In this document: one piece after another, positions 51,201 through 58,849 of the stretch
Layout of the letters: the number at the start of each line of letters is the position of its first letter
Position numbering within the stretch: position 1 is the stretch's first letter
NCBI GenBank assembly: GCA_022575985.1
Contig: JAKSXM010000256.1
Span: forward strand, 1 to 64,000
Source of the DNA: Anagrus nilaparvatae
Taxonomy: Eukaryota > Arthropoda > Insecta > Hymenoptera > Mymaridae
Direction: 5' to 3'
Length of the DNA stretch: 64,000 bases
Notes under the pieces: model-generated
Told to the model about the DNA's origin: nothing
Seen by the model: only the letters and a program-made list of their open reading frames with translations
Databases searched by the model: none
Position numbers and translations under genes: made by a program

Positions 51201-53121
51201 ATAATGAGAGAGGCAAAGTAATCAGTCCAAGTTGAACTGCTCATCCAACGTAATATCCTTCTGAAAGGGGTAATATGTTCATTTCGGCTAATACCATAAT
51301 GTATCTGATACCAGAGTTAGCAAATCTCTGAAGTTGCATACAAAGTTCATTAGAAACATCAGAATACACAAAATTACAATAATGAAGATGTGAAATAACA
51401 AGAGAATCTACTAGTCGTTTACGTAACAATTGAGAAGTGCAAAGCCTATTAGTTTTAAGAAAATAAAACACTTTATTCACTTTTTTAGTTACCTGGATTA
51501 TTTAAGACCTCTACAAAAGAGTACGATTAAGTTGTTGGTTCTAGCAGTTCCCCGTATTACAGAATCATATAGTGACTCCATAGTTGTGGACTATATCGAG
51601 GGGTGATATTACGAGGGCTTCCACGTCCTCTTATAACTCGATTTCGAACGTACGTTCTTTCAAAATAGTCATAAATAGGTTTTTAATTCATCAGGCATAG
51701 CATCATCCTCTAAAGCTTATCTGCATATTGTTGTTGTAATTTTTCAGACTGTACACGTTGATAAACAGCTTCAAGAAGAGCTAATTTAGAGTTTTTTAAC
51801 ATGGAACATGTTCATTGGATGGGGTATTTGAAAAAGGTGGCTCTGCAGGAGGGGGGGTGAAAAAGTGACGCTTTTAGGGGGGGGGGGGGTGAAAAATTGA
51901 AGTTTTTAGGGGGGTGAATAATTGAAGTTTTTAGGGGGGTGAATAATTGAAGCTTTTAGGGGGGGGGTGAAAAAGTGACGTTTTTAGAGGGAGGGGGGTG
52001 AAATGGACTTAGAATATTTTCGAATTAGGGACTTAGAATAATTTGAAGTGGAGCCAGGGCCTGATAAGTACAAGAACTTATAATACTTTAAGTTTATGGA
52101 CTTAGGATAGTATATATTTCAGGATTTATTGTAATTTCGGTTTTTGGATTTATTACTGTTATGAGTGAACATGTTCCATGCTCATTGGTTGTCTAGTTAC
52201 ACAATCAGGTTATAAATTTTTTTTTAAACAGTTACTCTCAGAAATTATTCCATGGCAACAATTCTATAGAAAATACACCGCATCAAATACCGTATTGCAA
52301 CACTATATCCGCCATCTTTATCGGAAGTCTTTATTTATCATATATCTAAAAGTATACTGCTAGAAGTTGGCTGCAAACGAGACATCTATTACTCCCTGAT
52401 ATTTTAAATTCGCACGAGATAGTTATTTGTTTCAAGTACAAGCAACAAAACTTTGAAATTCACTAACTTTCAATAAATTTTTTAAATAAACTTTCCGTTC
52501 AGAAATAAGTTACGTATAAGATTAATTTATATATCAAGAACTTTTCTCATTAGCAGAAAATCCTAAAAAAATTTGCATTTTCGGTGCTATGGCATATCTT
52601 TATTATGGCAATAATTGGTGACTCGAAGGACCAATTTAATTAAACGAAATAATTATATATTTTATTGTTCCTCTTGTTATGGTAAATGAAAAAAAAAAAA
52701 ATTTAATAATTAGCCACAAATATCCCTTACATTTAACTAAAAAACATTAAAAGTAAAAAAAAATTGTTAAAATATAAATTTCTTTACAGATAATAAGTTA
52801 TGATTCATCTCGAGGTGGTGTATCAGTAGTAACCGAAAAAGGTGATAGTACAACAAGTTTCCTATTAGTAAAACAAGCAAAATCAACAGATTCAGGAAAA
52901 TATACATGTAACCCAAGTAATGCACAACCAAAATCAATAACAGTACACGTTTTAAATGGTTAGTAAAAAAAATATATTTTTATTTTATAATAAATTAATG
53001 AAAAGAGAATTTAAGTGTCTTTGTTTCAGGAGAGTATCCCGCTGCAATGCAACATGGGGGCCAGGCCAAACAACCAAGACTATATTCGCTCCTATTATGT
53101 CTTTGTCTTCTACTTTATTAA
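21065..53121 (+). CDS. dpr: Dpr-family two-Ig cell-surface protein, 3' four exons (5' part not seen)
   Basis: Spliced gene on the + strand; the coding exons seen are 21065-21275, 48933-49060, 52790-52958 and 53030-53121, together 600 bp or 199 codons plus stop. Every junction has GT/AG and the phases join cleanly (1, 0, 1). The product covers the C-terminal half of Ig domain 1, all of Ig domain 2 and a short hydrophobic tail. The string SWVRHRD, the DSGIYECQVSTTP end of Ig1 and the EILGGPDLFIDRGSTINLTC start of Ig2 are hallmarks of arthropod Dpr proteins, which are neuronal surface molecules that bind DIP proteins during synaptic partner matching. Introns are 27,657, 3,729 and 71 bp. The exon with the first Ig1 cysteine and the signal peptide was not recognised in bases 1-21064. 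The Ig2 sequence reminds me of dpr6/dpr10-type members, but I cannot settle the paralogue by eye. The family is near certain. Confidence 0.9.
21979..22361. mobile_element. CACTG-ended palindromic MITE, copy 2 (383 bp), in dpr intron
   Basis: Left end CGCTGTAAAAAGTAACTTTC (one base changed), right end the regular inverse, TA on both sides. Full-length imperfect hairpin. It lies 700 bp into the 27.7-kb dpr intron. Confidence 0.82.
22362..27165. other. dpr intron, AT-rich, no gene seen
   Basis: Long T- and A-runs. An (AT)n microsatellite lies at about 25605-25625. A short GC-richer patch lies at 26990-27070 (AGGGCCCCGCGCTTAGC); it looks like an unassigned repeat fragment. No ORF with recognisable similarity. 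Confidence 0.55.
27175..27890 (+). pseudogene. Non-LTR retrotransposon fragment (reverse transcriptase), + strand
   Basis: Frame-shifted remains of a LINE reverse transcriptase. GPLLFLIYLDN, with SSYIPKK after it, matches the RT block just before the catalytic YxDD box; the box itself is decayed (VYKSTAEF in its place). LQSDLRNIKTWFYENN and HLNKEKS match the following block. The fragment ends in an (ATA)n tail at about 27866-27889, as LINE 3' ends often do. The family looks Jockey/CR1-like. It lies inside the large dpr intron in the same orientation as dpr. Confidence 0.75.
28130..28600. repeat. 140-bp satellite-family units with G/C homopolymers
   Basis: GGGGTAGTTTT or GGGTAGTTTT recurs near 28145, 28273, 28393 and 28558. 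Runs of up to about ten G (28305) and about 17 C (28412) interrupt it. This appears to be a diverged array of the family found at 16 kb. Confidence 0.6.
28601..32526. other. dpr intron, no gene seen
   Basis: Mostly AT-rich single-copy-looking DNA. A small imperfect hairpin lies at 29393-29465 (AGGTTGTTATAATT and its inverse around TGCATGAACGAACAAGTGCA). 30550-31060 is compositionally more balanced but holds no ORF I recognise. Short (CA)n at 31353-31368. Confidence 0.5.
32527..32801 (+). mobile_element. Short copy of hairpin/minisatellite element without the 25-bp array
   Basis: The hairpin end TTTGTGCGTTCACAAA, then GAGCATGGAACATGTT; the far end reads AACAAGTTCCATGTTAA. In between are CTAAATCT, CACTTTTTCACCCCTC and GGACTTTTTC blocks, as in the other copies, but there is no 25-bp array. 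The hairpin stem is kept although its sequence differs from the 8.4-kb copy. Confidence 0.65.
32830..33500. other. GC-richer unassigned segment, possible solo LTR or decayed element
   Basis: Clearly less AT-rich than its surroundings. It has two diverged copies of a TGCTGCT/CCTCGGT motif (32865-32940), a GTCGCGCGCGCGTC string at 33047-33060, a TATAAATAAA at 33097 and an AATAAA at 33181. Overlapping ORFs of 115 aa (- strand, 33145-33492) and 100 aa (+ strand, 33197-33499) have no motif I recognise and may be incidental. No TG...CA ends with target duplication were found, so an LTR is only one possibility. Confidence 0.35.
33501..34437. other. dpr intron, no feature seen
   Basis: AT-rich; nothing recognisable. 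Confidence 0.5.
34438..35137 (-). pseudogene. 3' part of a LINE, C-terminal RT region, - strand
   Basis: On the - strand, decayed coding sequence includes YLLFVLRKMSLYVNKNVLLL and, after a stop, YALFQNIAFYSIQTWGGA. This is the block 'YxLFxSxLxYGIxxWGG' that follows the catalytic region in Jockey/CR1-type LINEs. The 3' end carries a (TTTA)n-type tail at 34438-34457. The upstream part of the same element lies at 37487-38310, cut off by the insertion at 35140-37484. Confidence 0.72.
35291..35359 (-). other. tRNA-like segment (tRNA pseudogene or SINE head)
   Basis: The - strand reads as a tRNA gene-like block. An A-box-like TGGTCTAGCGGTA and a B-box-like GTTCGATTC are correctly spaced, and a run of about 23 T follows, which would stop RNA polymerase III. 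The T-stem and anticodon stem pair poorly, so a working tRNA is unlikely and no anticodon is assigned. It lies inside the foldback element's left end. Confidence 0.45.
35630..36900. repeat. 180-bp tandem units in inverted arms of the foldback
   Basis: The + arm holds about three units (CCAGAAGTGAAA-x-AAAACTAAA near 35680, 35850 and 36030). The inverted arm holds four, with the mirrored CACTTCTGGACTTTTAATCTC near 36350 and 36530 and more diverged copies to 36900. Turn-around at about 36150-36180. Confidence 0.75.
37487..38310 (-). pseudogene. LINE reverse transcriptase core, - strand
   Basis: On the - strand, in order from 38100 downwards: FLDLAKAFDTVDH (RT catalytic block with the first Asp), then after a stop and frameshift VSVGVSQGKILGPLLF and LLYINDIFCILPEHC, then SYIDDTAIV, an intact YxDD-type box, and finally MKKTVFIAFGS and QQIKYLGTIFDPYLKWKHHI. 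The last part forms a 97-residue ORF running to 37432 into the inserted element. These are the ordered motifs of a Jockey/CR1-like LINE. Stops and frameshifts make it dead. Its continuation is at 34438-35137. Confidence 0.82.
38311..40475. other. dpr intron, no gene seen
   Basis: AT-rich with many homopolymers; nothing recognised. Confidence 0.5.
40480..41160 (+). pseudogene. LINE reverse transcriptase fragments split by a repeat, + strand
   Basis: The first part, 40525-40700, reads ASSPGDFRPVALLCFLAKVL then EKLAHD, a stop, and ILDPLQNGFRQ, matching the RT block 'DFRPISLLxxLSKVxEKL...QxGFR'. The second part, about 40985-41150, reads AHIQVSPENISEAINLSLE and, after a stop, ARNIFLKLNSDKSKAI, matching the region after the YxDD box. 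Between them lies a non-RT repeat (40705-40980). The catalytic core is missing, so this is an internally deleted or replaced copy. Confidence 0.72.
40705..40980 (+). repeat. Half-arm of the 44.7-46.4 kb foldback family inside a LINE
   Basis: TTTTTCCCTGGCAATCAGAT, GGTAGCTCAGATACGAAAAA and TCTTTTTGG...CGCCGATTTC match 45743-45930 and, inverted, 45010-45150. Only one arm is present. The 88-residue ORF across it is incidental. Confidence 0.7.
41161..43788. other. dpr intron, no gene seen
   Basis: AT-rich; the ORF at 42939-43217 is low-complexity Phe/Leu/Tyr from T-runs and has no motif. Confidence 0.5.
43793..44175. mobile_element. 383-bp piggyBac-type MITE
   Basis: Terminal inverted repeats CCCTCCGTGGGTCCTCTG, each flanked by TTAA (43789-43792 and 44176-44179). 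TTAA duplication plus a CCC start is the piggyBac signature. The interior has no transposase. It carries TTATGTTACATTCATTTGTA (43846), a copy of the flanking sequence at 43765. In the large dpr intron. Confidence 0.82.
44225..44560. repeat. Dispersed repeat (AAAATGCTT...AATAGCTTAAA family), copy 1
   Basis: AAAATGCTTAAAATAGCTTA, ATTTCGAGGTAAAAAACTTA and TTGATGAAATCTTCAAATTT resemble parts of 54130-54410 and 55180-55490. Function unknown. Confidence 0.5.
44692..46380. mobile_element. 1.7-kb foldback (near-complete palindrome) in dpr intron
   Basis: AAAATTGGAGTTATAAGAAA at the left mirrors TTTCCTAAAACTCCAATTTT at the right. The match continues through the CCCCAGCTCCAAGGATT, GCAAAATGTTTTGGAAAGCT and GGTAGCTC...TACGAAAAAC blocks to a turn-around at about 45440-45475. 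The arms are about 750-900 bp with indels. No TSD assigned. A single-arm relative is at 40705-40980. Confidence 0.78.
46381..48932. other. End of the large dpr intron, no gene seen
   Basis: AT-rich. A small hairpin-like string GGAAGTACGTGCTTCC lies at 48469-48484. It ends with the T-rich acceptor tract before 48933. Confidence 0.5.
48933..49060 (+). CDS. dpr: dpr exon: first half of Ig domain 2
   Basis: The acceptor is TTCTAG ending at 48932 and the donor is GTAAGT at 49061. The first two bases complete a GAA codon with the G of the previous exon, so the 128 bp encode 43 residues including that codon. It begins EPVTEILGGPDLFIDRG, then NLTC with the first Ig2 cysteine and an N-glycosylation sequon (NLT), and ends YIFWNHNDA with the core tryptophan. 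The exon ends in phase 0. A CACTG-ended MITE lies only 62 bp after it. Confidence 0.93.
49123..49460. mobile_element. CACTG-ended palindromic MITE, copy 3 (338 bp), in dpr intron
   Basis: Regular ends CACTGTAAAAAGTAACTTTC and inverse, TA on both sides (49121-49122 and 49461-49462). It lies 62 bp downstream of the dpr exon at 48933-49060. Confidence 0.85.
49461..50597. other. dpr intron, no feature seen
   Basis: AT-rich; nothing recognised. Confidence 0.5.
50598..51490 (-). pseudogene. 3' part of a LINE, C-terminal RT region, - strand
   Basis: The 79-residue ORF at 51241-51480 on the - strand reads LLRKRLVDSLVISHLHYCNF then VYSDVSNELCMQLQRFANSG and IRYIM, the conserved LINE block after the catalytic domain. 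Downstream, decayed LPLSLCTELYAL-like and WNSSL-like strings continue it. The 3' end has a (TAA)n tail (50599-50615 on this strand). It is antisense to dpr in the 3.7-kb intron and a different copy from the 34-38 kb LINE. Confidence 0.74.
51491..51795. other. dpr intron, unassigned
   Basis: More balanced composition than its surroundings, possibly the 5' continuation of the LINE; no frame recognised. Confidence 0.35.
51796..52225 (-). mobile_element. Copy of hairpin/minisatellite element with G-tract units, - orientation
   Basis: Starts TTAACATGGAACATGTTCAT and ends GAACATGTTCCATGCTC, then the hairpin TTGTCTAGTTACACAA and TTATAAATTTTTTT. Between them are four or five units of about 30-40 bp with GGGGGGTGAA and GAAGTTTTTAG (51840-52010) and a GGACTTAGAATATTTTCGA block shared with 9850. 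The 25-bp array is absent. Inverted relative to the 8.4-kb copy. Confidence 0.68.
52226..52789. other. End of dpr intron, no feature seen
   Basis: AT-rich; ends in the acceptor TTTCTTTACAG. Confidence 0.5.
52790..52958 (+). CDS. dpr: dpr exon: second half of Ig domain 2
   Basis: The acceptor is TTTACAG ending at 52789 and the donor is GTTAGT at 52959. The 169 bp encode 56 residues plus one base. The exon opens IISYDSSRGGVSVVTEKGD, a stretch typical of Dpr Ig2, and contains DSGKYTCNPSNA, the D-x-G-x-Y-x-C motif with the closing Ig2 cysteine. It ends in VHVLN. The following intron is only 71 bp, in sharp contrast with the two before it. Confidence 0.93.
53030..53121 (+). CDS. dpr: dpr terminal exon: linker and hydrophobic C-terminal tail
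   Basis: The acceptor is TTTCAG ending at 53029. The exon encodes GEYPAAMQHGGQAKQPRLYS followed by LLLCLCLLLY and a TAA stop at 53119-53121. The GE(Y/H)P-AMQ start is common after Ig2 in Dpr proteins. The 13-residue tail of Leu, Cys and Tyr running right to the stop, with no basic residues after it, looks like a GPI-attachment signal rather than a transmembrane anchor with a cytoplasmic tail. That fits the usual view that many Dprs are GPI-linked, but the cleavage site is not assigned. An AATAAA lies at 53282, about 160 bp past the stop. Confidence 0.88.
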
Positions 53122-53960
53122 TTAAACAATACAAAAGGACTGAATGAAAATACAAGCTTTTGAGTCTTCAATAATAAAAGTATTAAAAAAAAAAACAATT
53201 TTTAAAATTATTAGAAAATGTGAATCATTTATAGTGGTGAGTGTAATATATAATATGTGTGTATATATGAATAATTCTGTGAATAAATGTAATTGTTATA
53301 TATATATGATGTAAAATATATTGTGCGTTTTATATATAAATATATATAAAAGGATACTAAACTTTTTTGTACAAAACAAATTTTAATCATAAACACATAA
53401 AATGTAAGATTTTAAAAAATTATTATTATTATTGTTGTTTAAATTAAATATTTTATATTTCAAATGAAATTAATTATGTTACATATATATATATGAATTT
53501 ATTCTCTTGAACCTTTAAAAAAAGATTAATACTAAAATTTAAATACGAAAAAAAAGTAATAAAAATTTCAGCATAAATAAATTAAAAAAAAAAAATAAGT
53601 TTCCATGCATACAATAAATATAAAGATTAAAAAAATTTTTTTTTTACTAATGAAGATAGATGTTTTATAGTATACGTGTATTTTAACATTATACGTTCAG
53701 AATGCAAAAATAAACGAAAAATATGTTTTTAAAACAAAGAATTTTTTTTTTAAGGAAATTCATTGTTCGATATAAATAATAATAATCAATGTTTTTTTTT
53801 GTTTCTGAAATATACAAAAGAAAAGATCATTAAAAAAAATACTTTTATATTAAAGTAGATTTTTTTTTAATTGTTTGAAAAATAAATAAATAGTATGAAA
53901 TAAATATTTTAAAAATGCATATTCTATTCATTGCAGCAAACTGAATAGAGTAAAATTTTT
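53122..53960 (+). other. dpr 3' untranslated region and flank
   Basis: AT-rich sequence after the stop. AATAAA signals at 53282 and near 53575; which one is used cannot be told. Confidence 0.5.
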
Positions 53961-54415
53961 AAAATTCAATATGGCTGATTCAAGATGGTGGATTTCTAAC
54001 CTTATAATGGTTATTGGATTCTTGGTTTCTAACCTTAAAATTGGAAAATTCAAATTATTTCAAGTATTTCATTGTAGATTTACAAGTTTTCTTTCATGAT
54101 TAACGATTCTGAAAAGTGAAAATCAACTTTAAAATGCTTGAAATAACTTACATTGCCGATTTTGAAGTGAGAAATTCGCCATTTTTAGTTCCCCATTTTG
54201 AATTTAACCAATTTGATTTGCTCAGTGATCCCATAATATTTCAAATTTGGCTCAATCAACAATTTTTTTAAAAATTTTTGCTCATTTTGTGCAATCATAT
54301 CGTTAATTGCTCAAAATTTACCATAAAAATATGGAAAATTTTCATTTCATCCATTTAAAATTTTGGGATGCATTTAACATTGCTGTCGACTTAACTATAT
54401 GTGTAATTTAAAAAA
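53961..54415. repeat. Dispersed repeat (AAAATGCTTGAAATAACTTA family), copy 2
   Basis: TTTCTAACCTTA, AAAATGCTTGAAATAACTTA, TCGCCATTTTTAGT and ATTTAACATTGCTGTCGACT are shared in order with 55180-55490 and partly with 44225-44560. Confidence 0.55.
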
Positions 54416-55179
54416 AGCTTCTTTTATTAACCCGGCTATGTGTCAGATTCTCTGTATTTAATATGAACCCTTGTCATATTTAATATAATATAAACTTAAT
54501 TAATAATAATAATATACTACATTAAAATATTTATTTCAAAATTCAAATCACGTTTTTCATTGTATATTTAATTATTATATTGTTAAAGAATAAAAAAATT
54601 AATATTTTTTAAGGATTCAAGAGAATTTTTATTAATTATTGTTATAATTTTGTTACTATTTACTGATGTTATTTATAAAATATTTAGCAGCTGAAAATTT
54701 TTGAACTTTGGATCAATGATTTTTTATTTAAAATTTTTATTTAAATTAGGTTATATTTCAAATTTTATTTTTGTATAAAAATAAATTTATAAAATCGTAA
54801 ATTAATTTAAAAAAGTTTTTTAAAATTGCAAAACTTTTTTTATTTTCAAAATTATTAATTCAAATGTTAATATTTAAAAAAAATTTAGTTCTTTCTAATT
54901 GGATGAGAATCATACATTTAATGATAATTATGTTTGCAAAATATTAGTGTAATTAAATAGTTTTGGTACGAAAATATTAATCTTAAAAATCTAGCTATCA
55001 AATGTACATAATTTTTTGTATAATAGAAACTAATAATTGGGGTTATTTTAGTCCAATCAGTGTTACTGGTGAGCTATGAAAGCTTATTATCCTTACAATT
55101 TATTTTAGAAAAACTTTTACTCGTTAAATTTTTTTTTGTTACCGAATATCCTTTTAGTTAACCAAAAATTATAAATGGA
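54416..55179. other. Non-coding, no feature seen
   Basis: AT-rich; nothing recognised. Confidence 0.5.
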
Positions 55180-55495
55180 CGTAAAAATGCTTGAAATAAC
55201 TTAAATTACTGATTTCGAGGTTAAGAACCCGCCATTTAAGTCCAACGTTTTTACTTTTAAATACTTGACTTCCGAATCTTGAATCATGACTTCGAAAACC
55301 TATGAGGGATACTAAAAATTGACTCAGTCAGCAATATTCTGCAAATACTTATTTTTGGGCGATATAGCGTTAGTTACTCAAAACTGGCCATCGGAAAATG
55401 GATGAAACTTTCAAAATCGTTTTTAGTCCATATAAAATTTTTGAATACATTTAACATTCCTAGCGCCTTGACTATTTACTGCTTTGAAATCAAAT
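55180..55495. repeat. Dispersed repeat (AAAATGCTTGAAATAACTTA family), copy 3
   Basis: AAAATGCTTGAAATAACTTA, CGCCATTTAAGT, GGCCATCGGAAAATGGATGA and CATTTAACATTCCTAGCGCC. Same order as the copy at 54.0-54.4 kb. Confidence 0.55.
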
Positions 55496-56752
55496 ATTAA
55501 TAAATAGGTATTCGTTTTCACCGAGGTTGAGCGAAGATTGATTTTAAAATTCGACTAAAAAATTAGTTACGATAAATTTTAGCTTACTCAGAAATCGTCA
55601 TATTCTCGAGTGACATTTCTCAAAATTTCATTTAATTTATAAATGTAACAAATATGATTATCATCCAAATATAAAGATGGCCTTAGCTAAACTTTTCAAA
55701 GTTGCCAAAAAAAAGCTATATATTGTCCTTCTTTCAAAAAAGTGTAAATGAAATAATTATTAAATTCCTGTTTAATGTAAAAATTAATAAATAAATAAAT
55801 ATATGTTATAAGAATCATATAAACTGCGATTAATACAAATAATTACATCAGCTGTGAAGAAAAAAATAAAGCATATTTAGCGCAAGTACCTGTTATCCAA
55901 AATTTTGTCAGCCGATGAAAATAAAAATAATGTAATTTGTAAATAAATAAATTAAAAATTGATTATAAACTATTAAAAAAAAAAAATTCTTTAAAATAAT
56001 AAGAAAAATAAATTCTTTAGTCTTATATATGCATTAAAAAAAAAGTTGAAGAATTTTCTTTGTTTTTAAAAATAATAAAAATAAAAGAATGTATTAAAAA
56101 TATATAATTAAGAGTAACCTAACCTAAAATACCTATTGAGATATTAGAGCAAAGAAAAAAAGAATTTATCATAAAAACTTCTAAAAATAAAAGATGATAA
56201 AAGAATTTTTCTAATAAAAGCAAGAAAAAAAAATTCTATAAAAAAAATTCTTGTACATAATAATAAAAAAAAAAATAATAATAAAGAGAAAAAATGTTCT
56301 GTGCTAATAATAATAATAATAATAAATAAATATAATCAATGTGCTATAAATATTAATGCATCTATAAATATAGGTATATCTACTGCTTATATGATAAAAA
56401 AATTATTTATAAATAAATTAATGATTGTAAATACCTAACCTAAAAAAATTTTTTTTTTTTTAAATTTAATTATATTATTTTTGCATACGACAAATAAAAA
56501 ATTTTAAAAGTAAATCTTTTACATGTAAATATAAAATATAAATTTTTAAAATGCATGTATGTCTTTTTTATATATTAAAATAATTAATTAAATTAATCAG
56601 TGCTGTGCGCTAATTTAAATAAAATTTTAGGAGTTTTTAAGGCTAAATTCTTTATGAAAATATGTTTCAAAAATTGCTCAAACAAAGTATGTATATCTTA
56701 AAAATTTCGTATTCGATACGACAATATATATAATATATATATATATATATAA
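55496..56752. other. Non-coding, no feature seen
   Basis: AT-rich, many A-runs, an (AAT)n run at about 56309-56327 and (TA)n at about 56725-56750. Confidence 0.5.
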
Positions 56753-57066
56753 AAGGGGAGTTGACCCGACATTCTTTCAAAAAGCTCCGCTGAAAAAAAG
56801 CTCAGAGTAGTCTGAATAATATACGATAATGTGATTTCTTCACTAAGCAATAAAATATTTGAACGGAGCTTACGTTTTCACACTGCCCCAACATTATTTT
56901 GAGTTGTACGTTAATGTAATTTTATTATCAGATGGATAAAAGTTATTTAAGGGGGGACAATTCTGTTGTTTACATTAAAAATCACAGTAAAAAAATCTCA
57001 AATTAATATTAACGCGTCTAAATGTCCTGGAGCTTTTTGAAAAAGCGTTGGGTAAGAGGCCCCTTA
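56753..57066. mobile_element. 315-bp MITE with AAGGGG ends
   Basis: The left end AAGGGGAGTTGACCCGACAT, then TCTTTCAAAAAGCTCC, mirrors the right GGAGCTTTTTGAAAAAGCGT then GGG...CCCCTT, giving imperfect terminal inverted repeats of about 36 bp. The target duplication is obscured by flanking AT repeats, so the superfamily is not assigned. Confidence 0.65.
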
Positions 57067-58019
57067 AAAAAAAGTATTATAAATATTTATAGGTTATATT
57101 ATTATAAAATAATAATATTTAATATCGATGGTGTATTGTTATAAATATATATATATATTATATCAGCTCTAATATATATAGTCTGTATGATGTATACTGT
57201 AATTAATTCTAATACGAATGAAAAATACTATAATAATGCGATAATTTAAAAAATAAAAAACAAAAAATAAATAAAGTAAAAATATTCAAATAATTATATA
57301 AAAATAAAAAAACAAAAAAATTTTTTTTTCCTATATTTTTTATTTTAAAAACTGTAGTTATAAAATCAAGTTTTTAGGTTATGTTTCTATGAAATATTTT
57401 TTAAAATATATATAAAACAATTTTTTATGTATTATTTAATTTTTTTTATTCTTTAAAAAAATATATATAAATTATATTATTTATTATGATAATAAAACAG
57501 AAAAAATAATAAAATTATTGTTGTTTATTGATTATCTTCTCATTCTTGATTGCAACAATTAAATAAGGTAATTTATATTATAGGTTATAATTATATATTT
57601 ACATCTATTGATTTCAGTAATATATTCTGTATTTACACTGAATTTCTTTTTGGTTTCCTGCACTGAAAGAAGCTATCAGTCGTCGAAGCTCCAAATCCTT
57701 AGCTTGCTTCACTACAAATTTTTCGGGGCATATAGCCCCAAATTTAAGAATTCTATAACACGAAATTAAGTTCACAATTAATTATTTATATTTATTTTGA
57801 AAATTTTTTTGAATTTTAGGTTATAAAAAAAGTAAAAACAATAGCAAATGATTATTTAAAGCAAATAGACATTTATTTTGGGCCACTGCTCCCCGATATT
57901 CGGCTTTAAAGTCAACAAATAATCAGTAAAGTAACGACTTAAAGAAAACCAAAAAGATTTTCAGTGTAAGTTTTTTATATTATTTTTGCCCTATGAGCTA
58001 ATAATATAGATAGTAATTT
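57067..58019. other. Non-coding, no feature seen
   Basis: AT-rich; nothing recognised. Confidence 0.5.
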
Positions 58020-58240
58020 ACGTGAAATTTGGGTCATTCTTTATTTATGGACAAGGGTCGTTTACGATTTTTTTTTCGTCAGTGGCGAGAAAACGCGTCT
58101 TTTCCGGTCGCACAATGCTTTCAGGCCGCTGACAAGATAAATTTTATACGGCCCTTGTCGGCTTCGCCTTCAAAGAATATTTAAGTGAAATTTGGGCCAT
58201 TTTACTTTTCTGGACCCAAGCCGTAAATATACTATTATCT
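58020..58240. repeat. Dispersed repeat (GCGAGAAAA family), copy 2
   Basis: GGTCATTCTTTATTTATGGA, GTGGCGAGAAAACGCGTC and CGGTCGCACAATGC match 17360-17465. The last 55 bp (GGGCCATTTTACTTTTCTGG) match 17310-17345 in inverse, so the copy is internally rearranged. Confidence 0.55.
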
Positions 58241-58479
58241 AACTGAAATTATCTAACTAATTATAAAGAATACTTCCCAACCTGTATGGAGCGTCTTTCT
58301 TATTTGTGGAAAATATTGTTTTAAACGTGTATATAAAAAAGTTTATAACGCCTAATGCGGCTATTGATCCTTATGGGGTTACGCCATTCGAACCTGTAAA
58401 CATTCGCATTCAACAAAAATAAATTTGTTCATAACACCTTAGAAAATTAGCTATTTTCGACCCATACAGATTATACCTA

Positions 58480-58849
58480 CACTGTAAAAAGTAACTTCCT
58501 TATATTAACAAAAAAATTAGAGCATTTTCGAAAAATTAGTGAATTTTTAAAAAAATTTTGTAAATATTCGATAAAAATCGTAAATTTACTAAATTTAGTA
58601 CATTAACAAAAAATTCGAAAATTTTCGATTCTTTTTTGTGAATTTACGAAAAAATTTGTAAATTCACAACTATTTTTCGTAAATTAACAAATATTTTTTG
58701 TAAATTTTCAAAAAAAAATGGTAAATTATCAATTTTTTTTGCGAATTCACAAAAAAAAATCGAGAATACTCCAATTTTTTTTTAATATACTAAATTTTTG
58801 AAAATGCTCTAATTTTTTTGTTAATATAAGGAAGTTACTTTTTACAGTG
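58480..58849. mobile_element. CACTG-ended palindromic MITE, copy 4 (370 bp)
   Basis: Ends CACTGTAAAAAGTAACTTCC and its inverse, TA on both sides. Both ends carry the same change (CTTCC for CTTTC), so the terminal repeats still pair perfectly. Confidence 0.85.

Noticed and set aside
52956..53147. 63-residue + strand ORF over the last dpr exon
   Set aside because: Wrong frame; the spliced frame gives the conserved GEYPAAMQ sequence.
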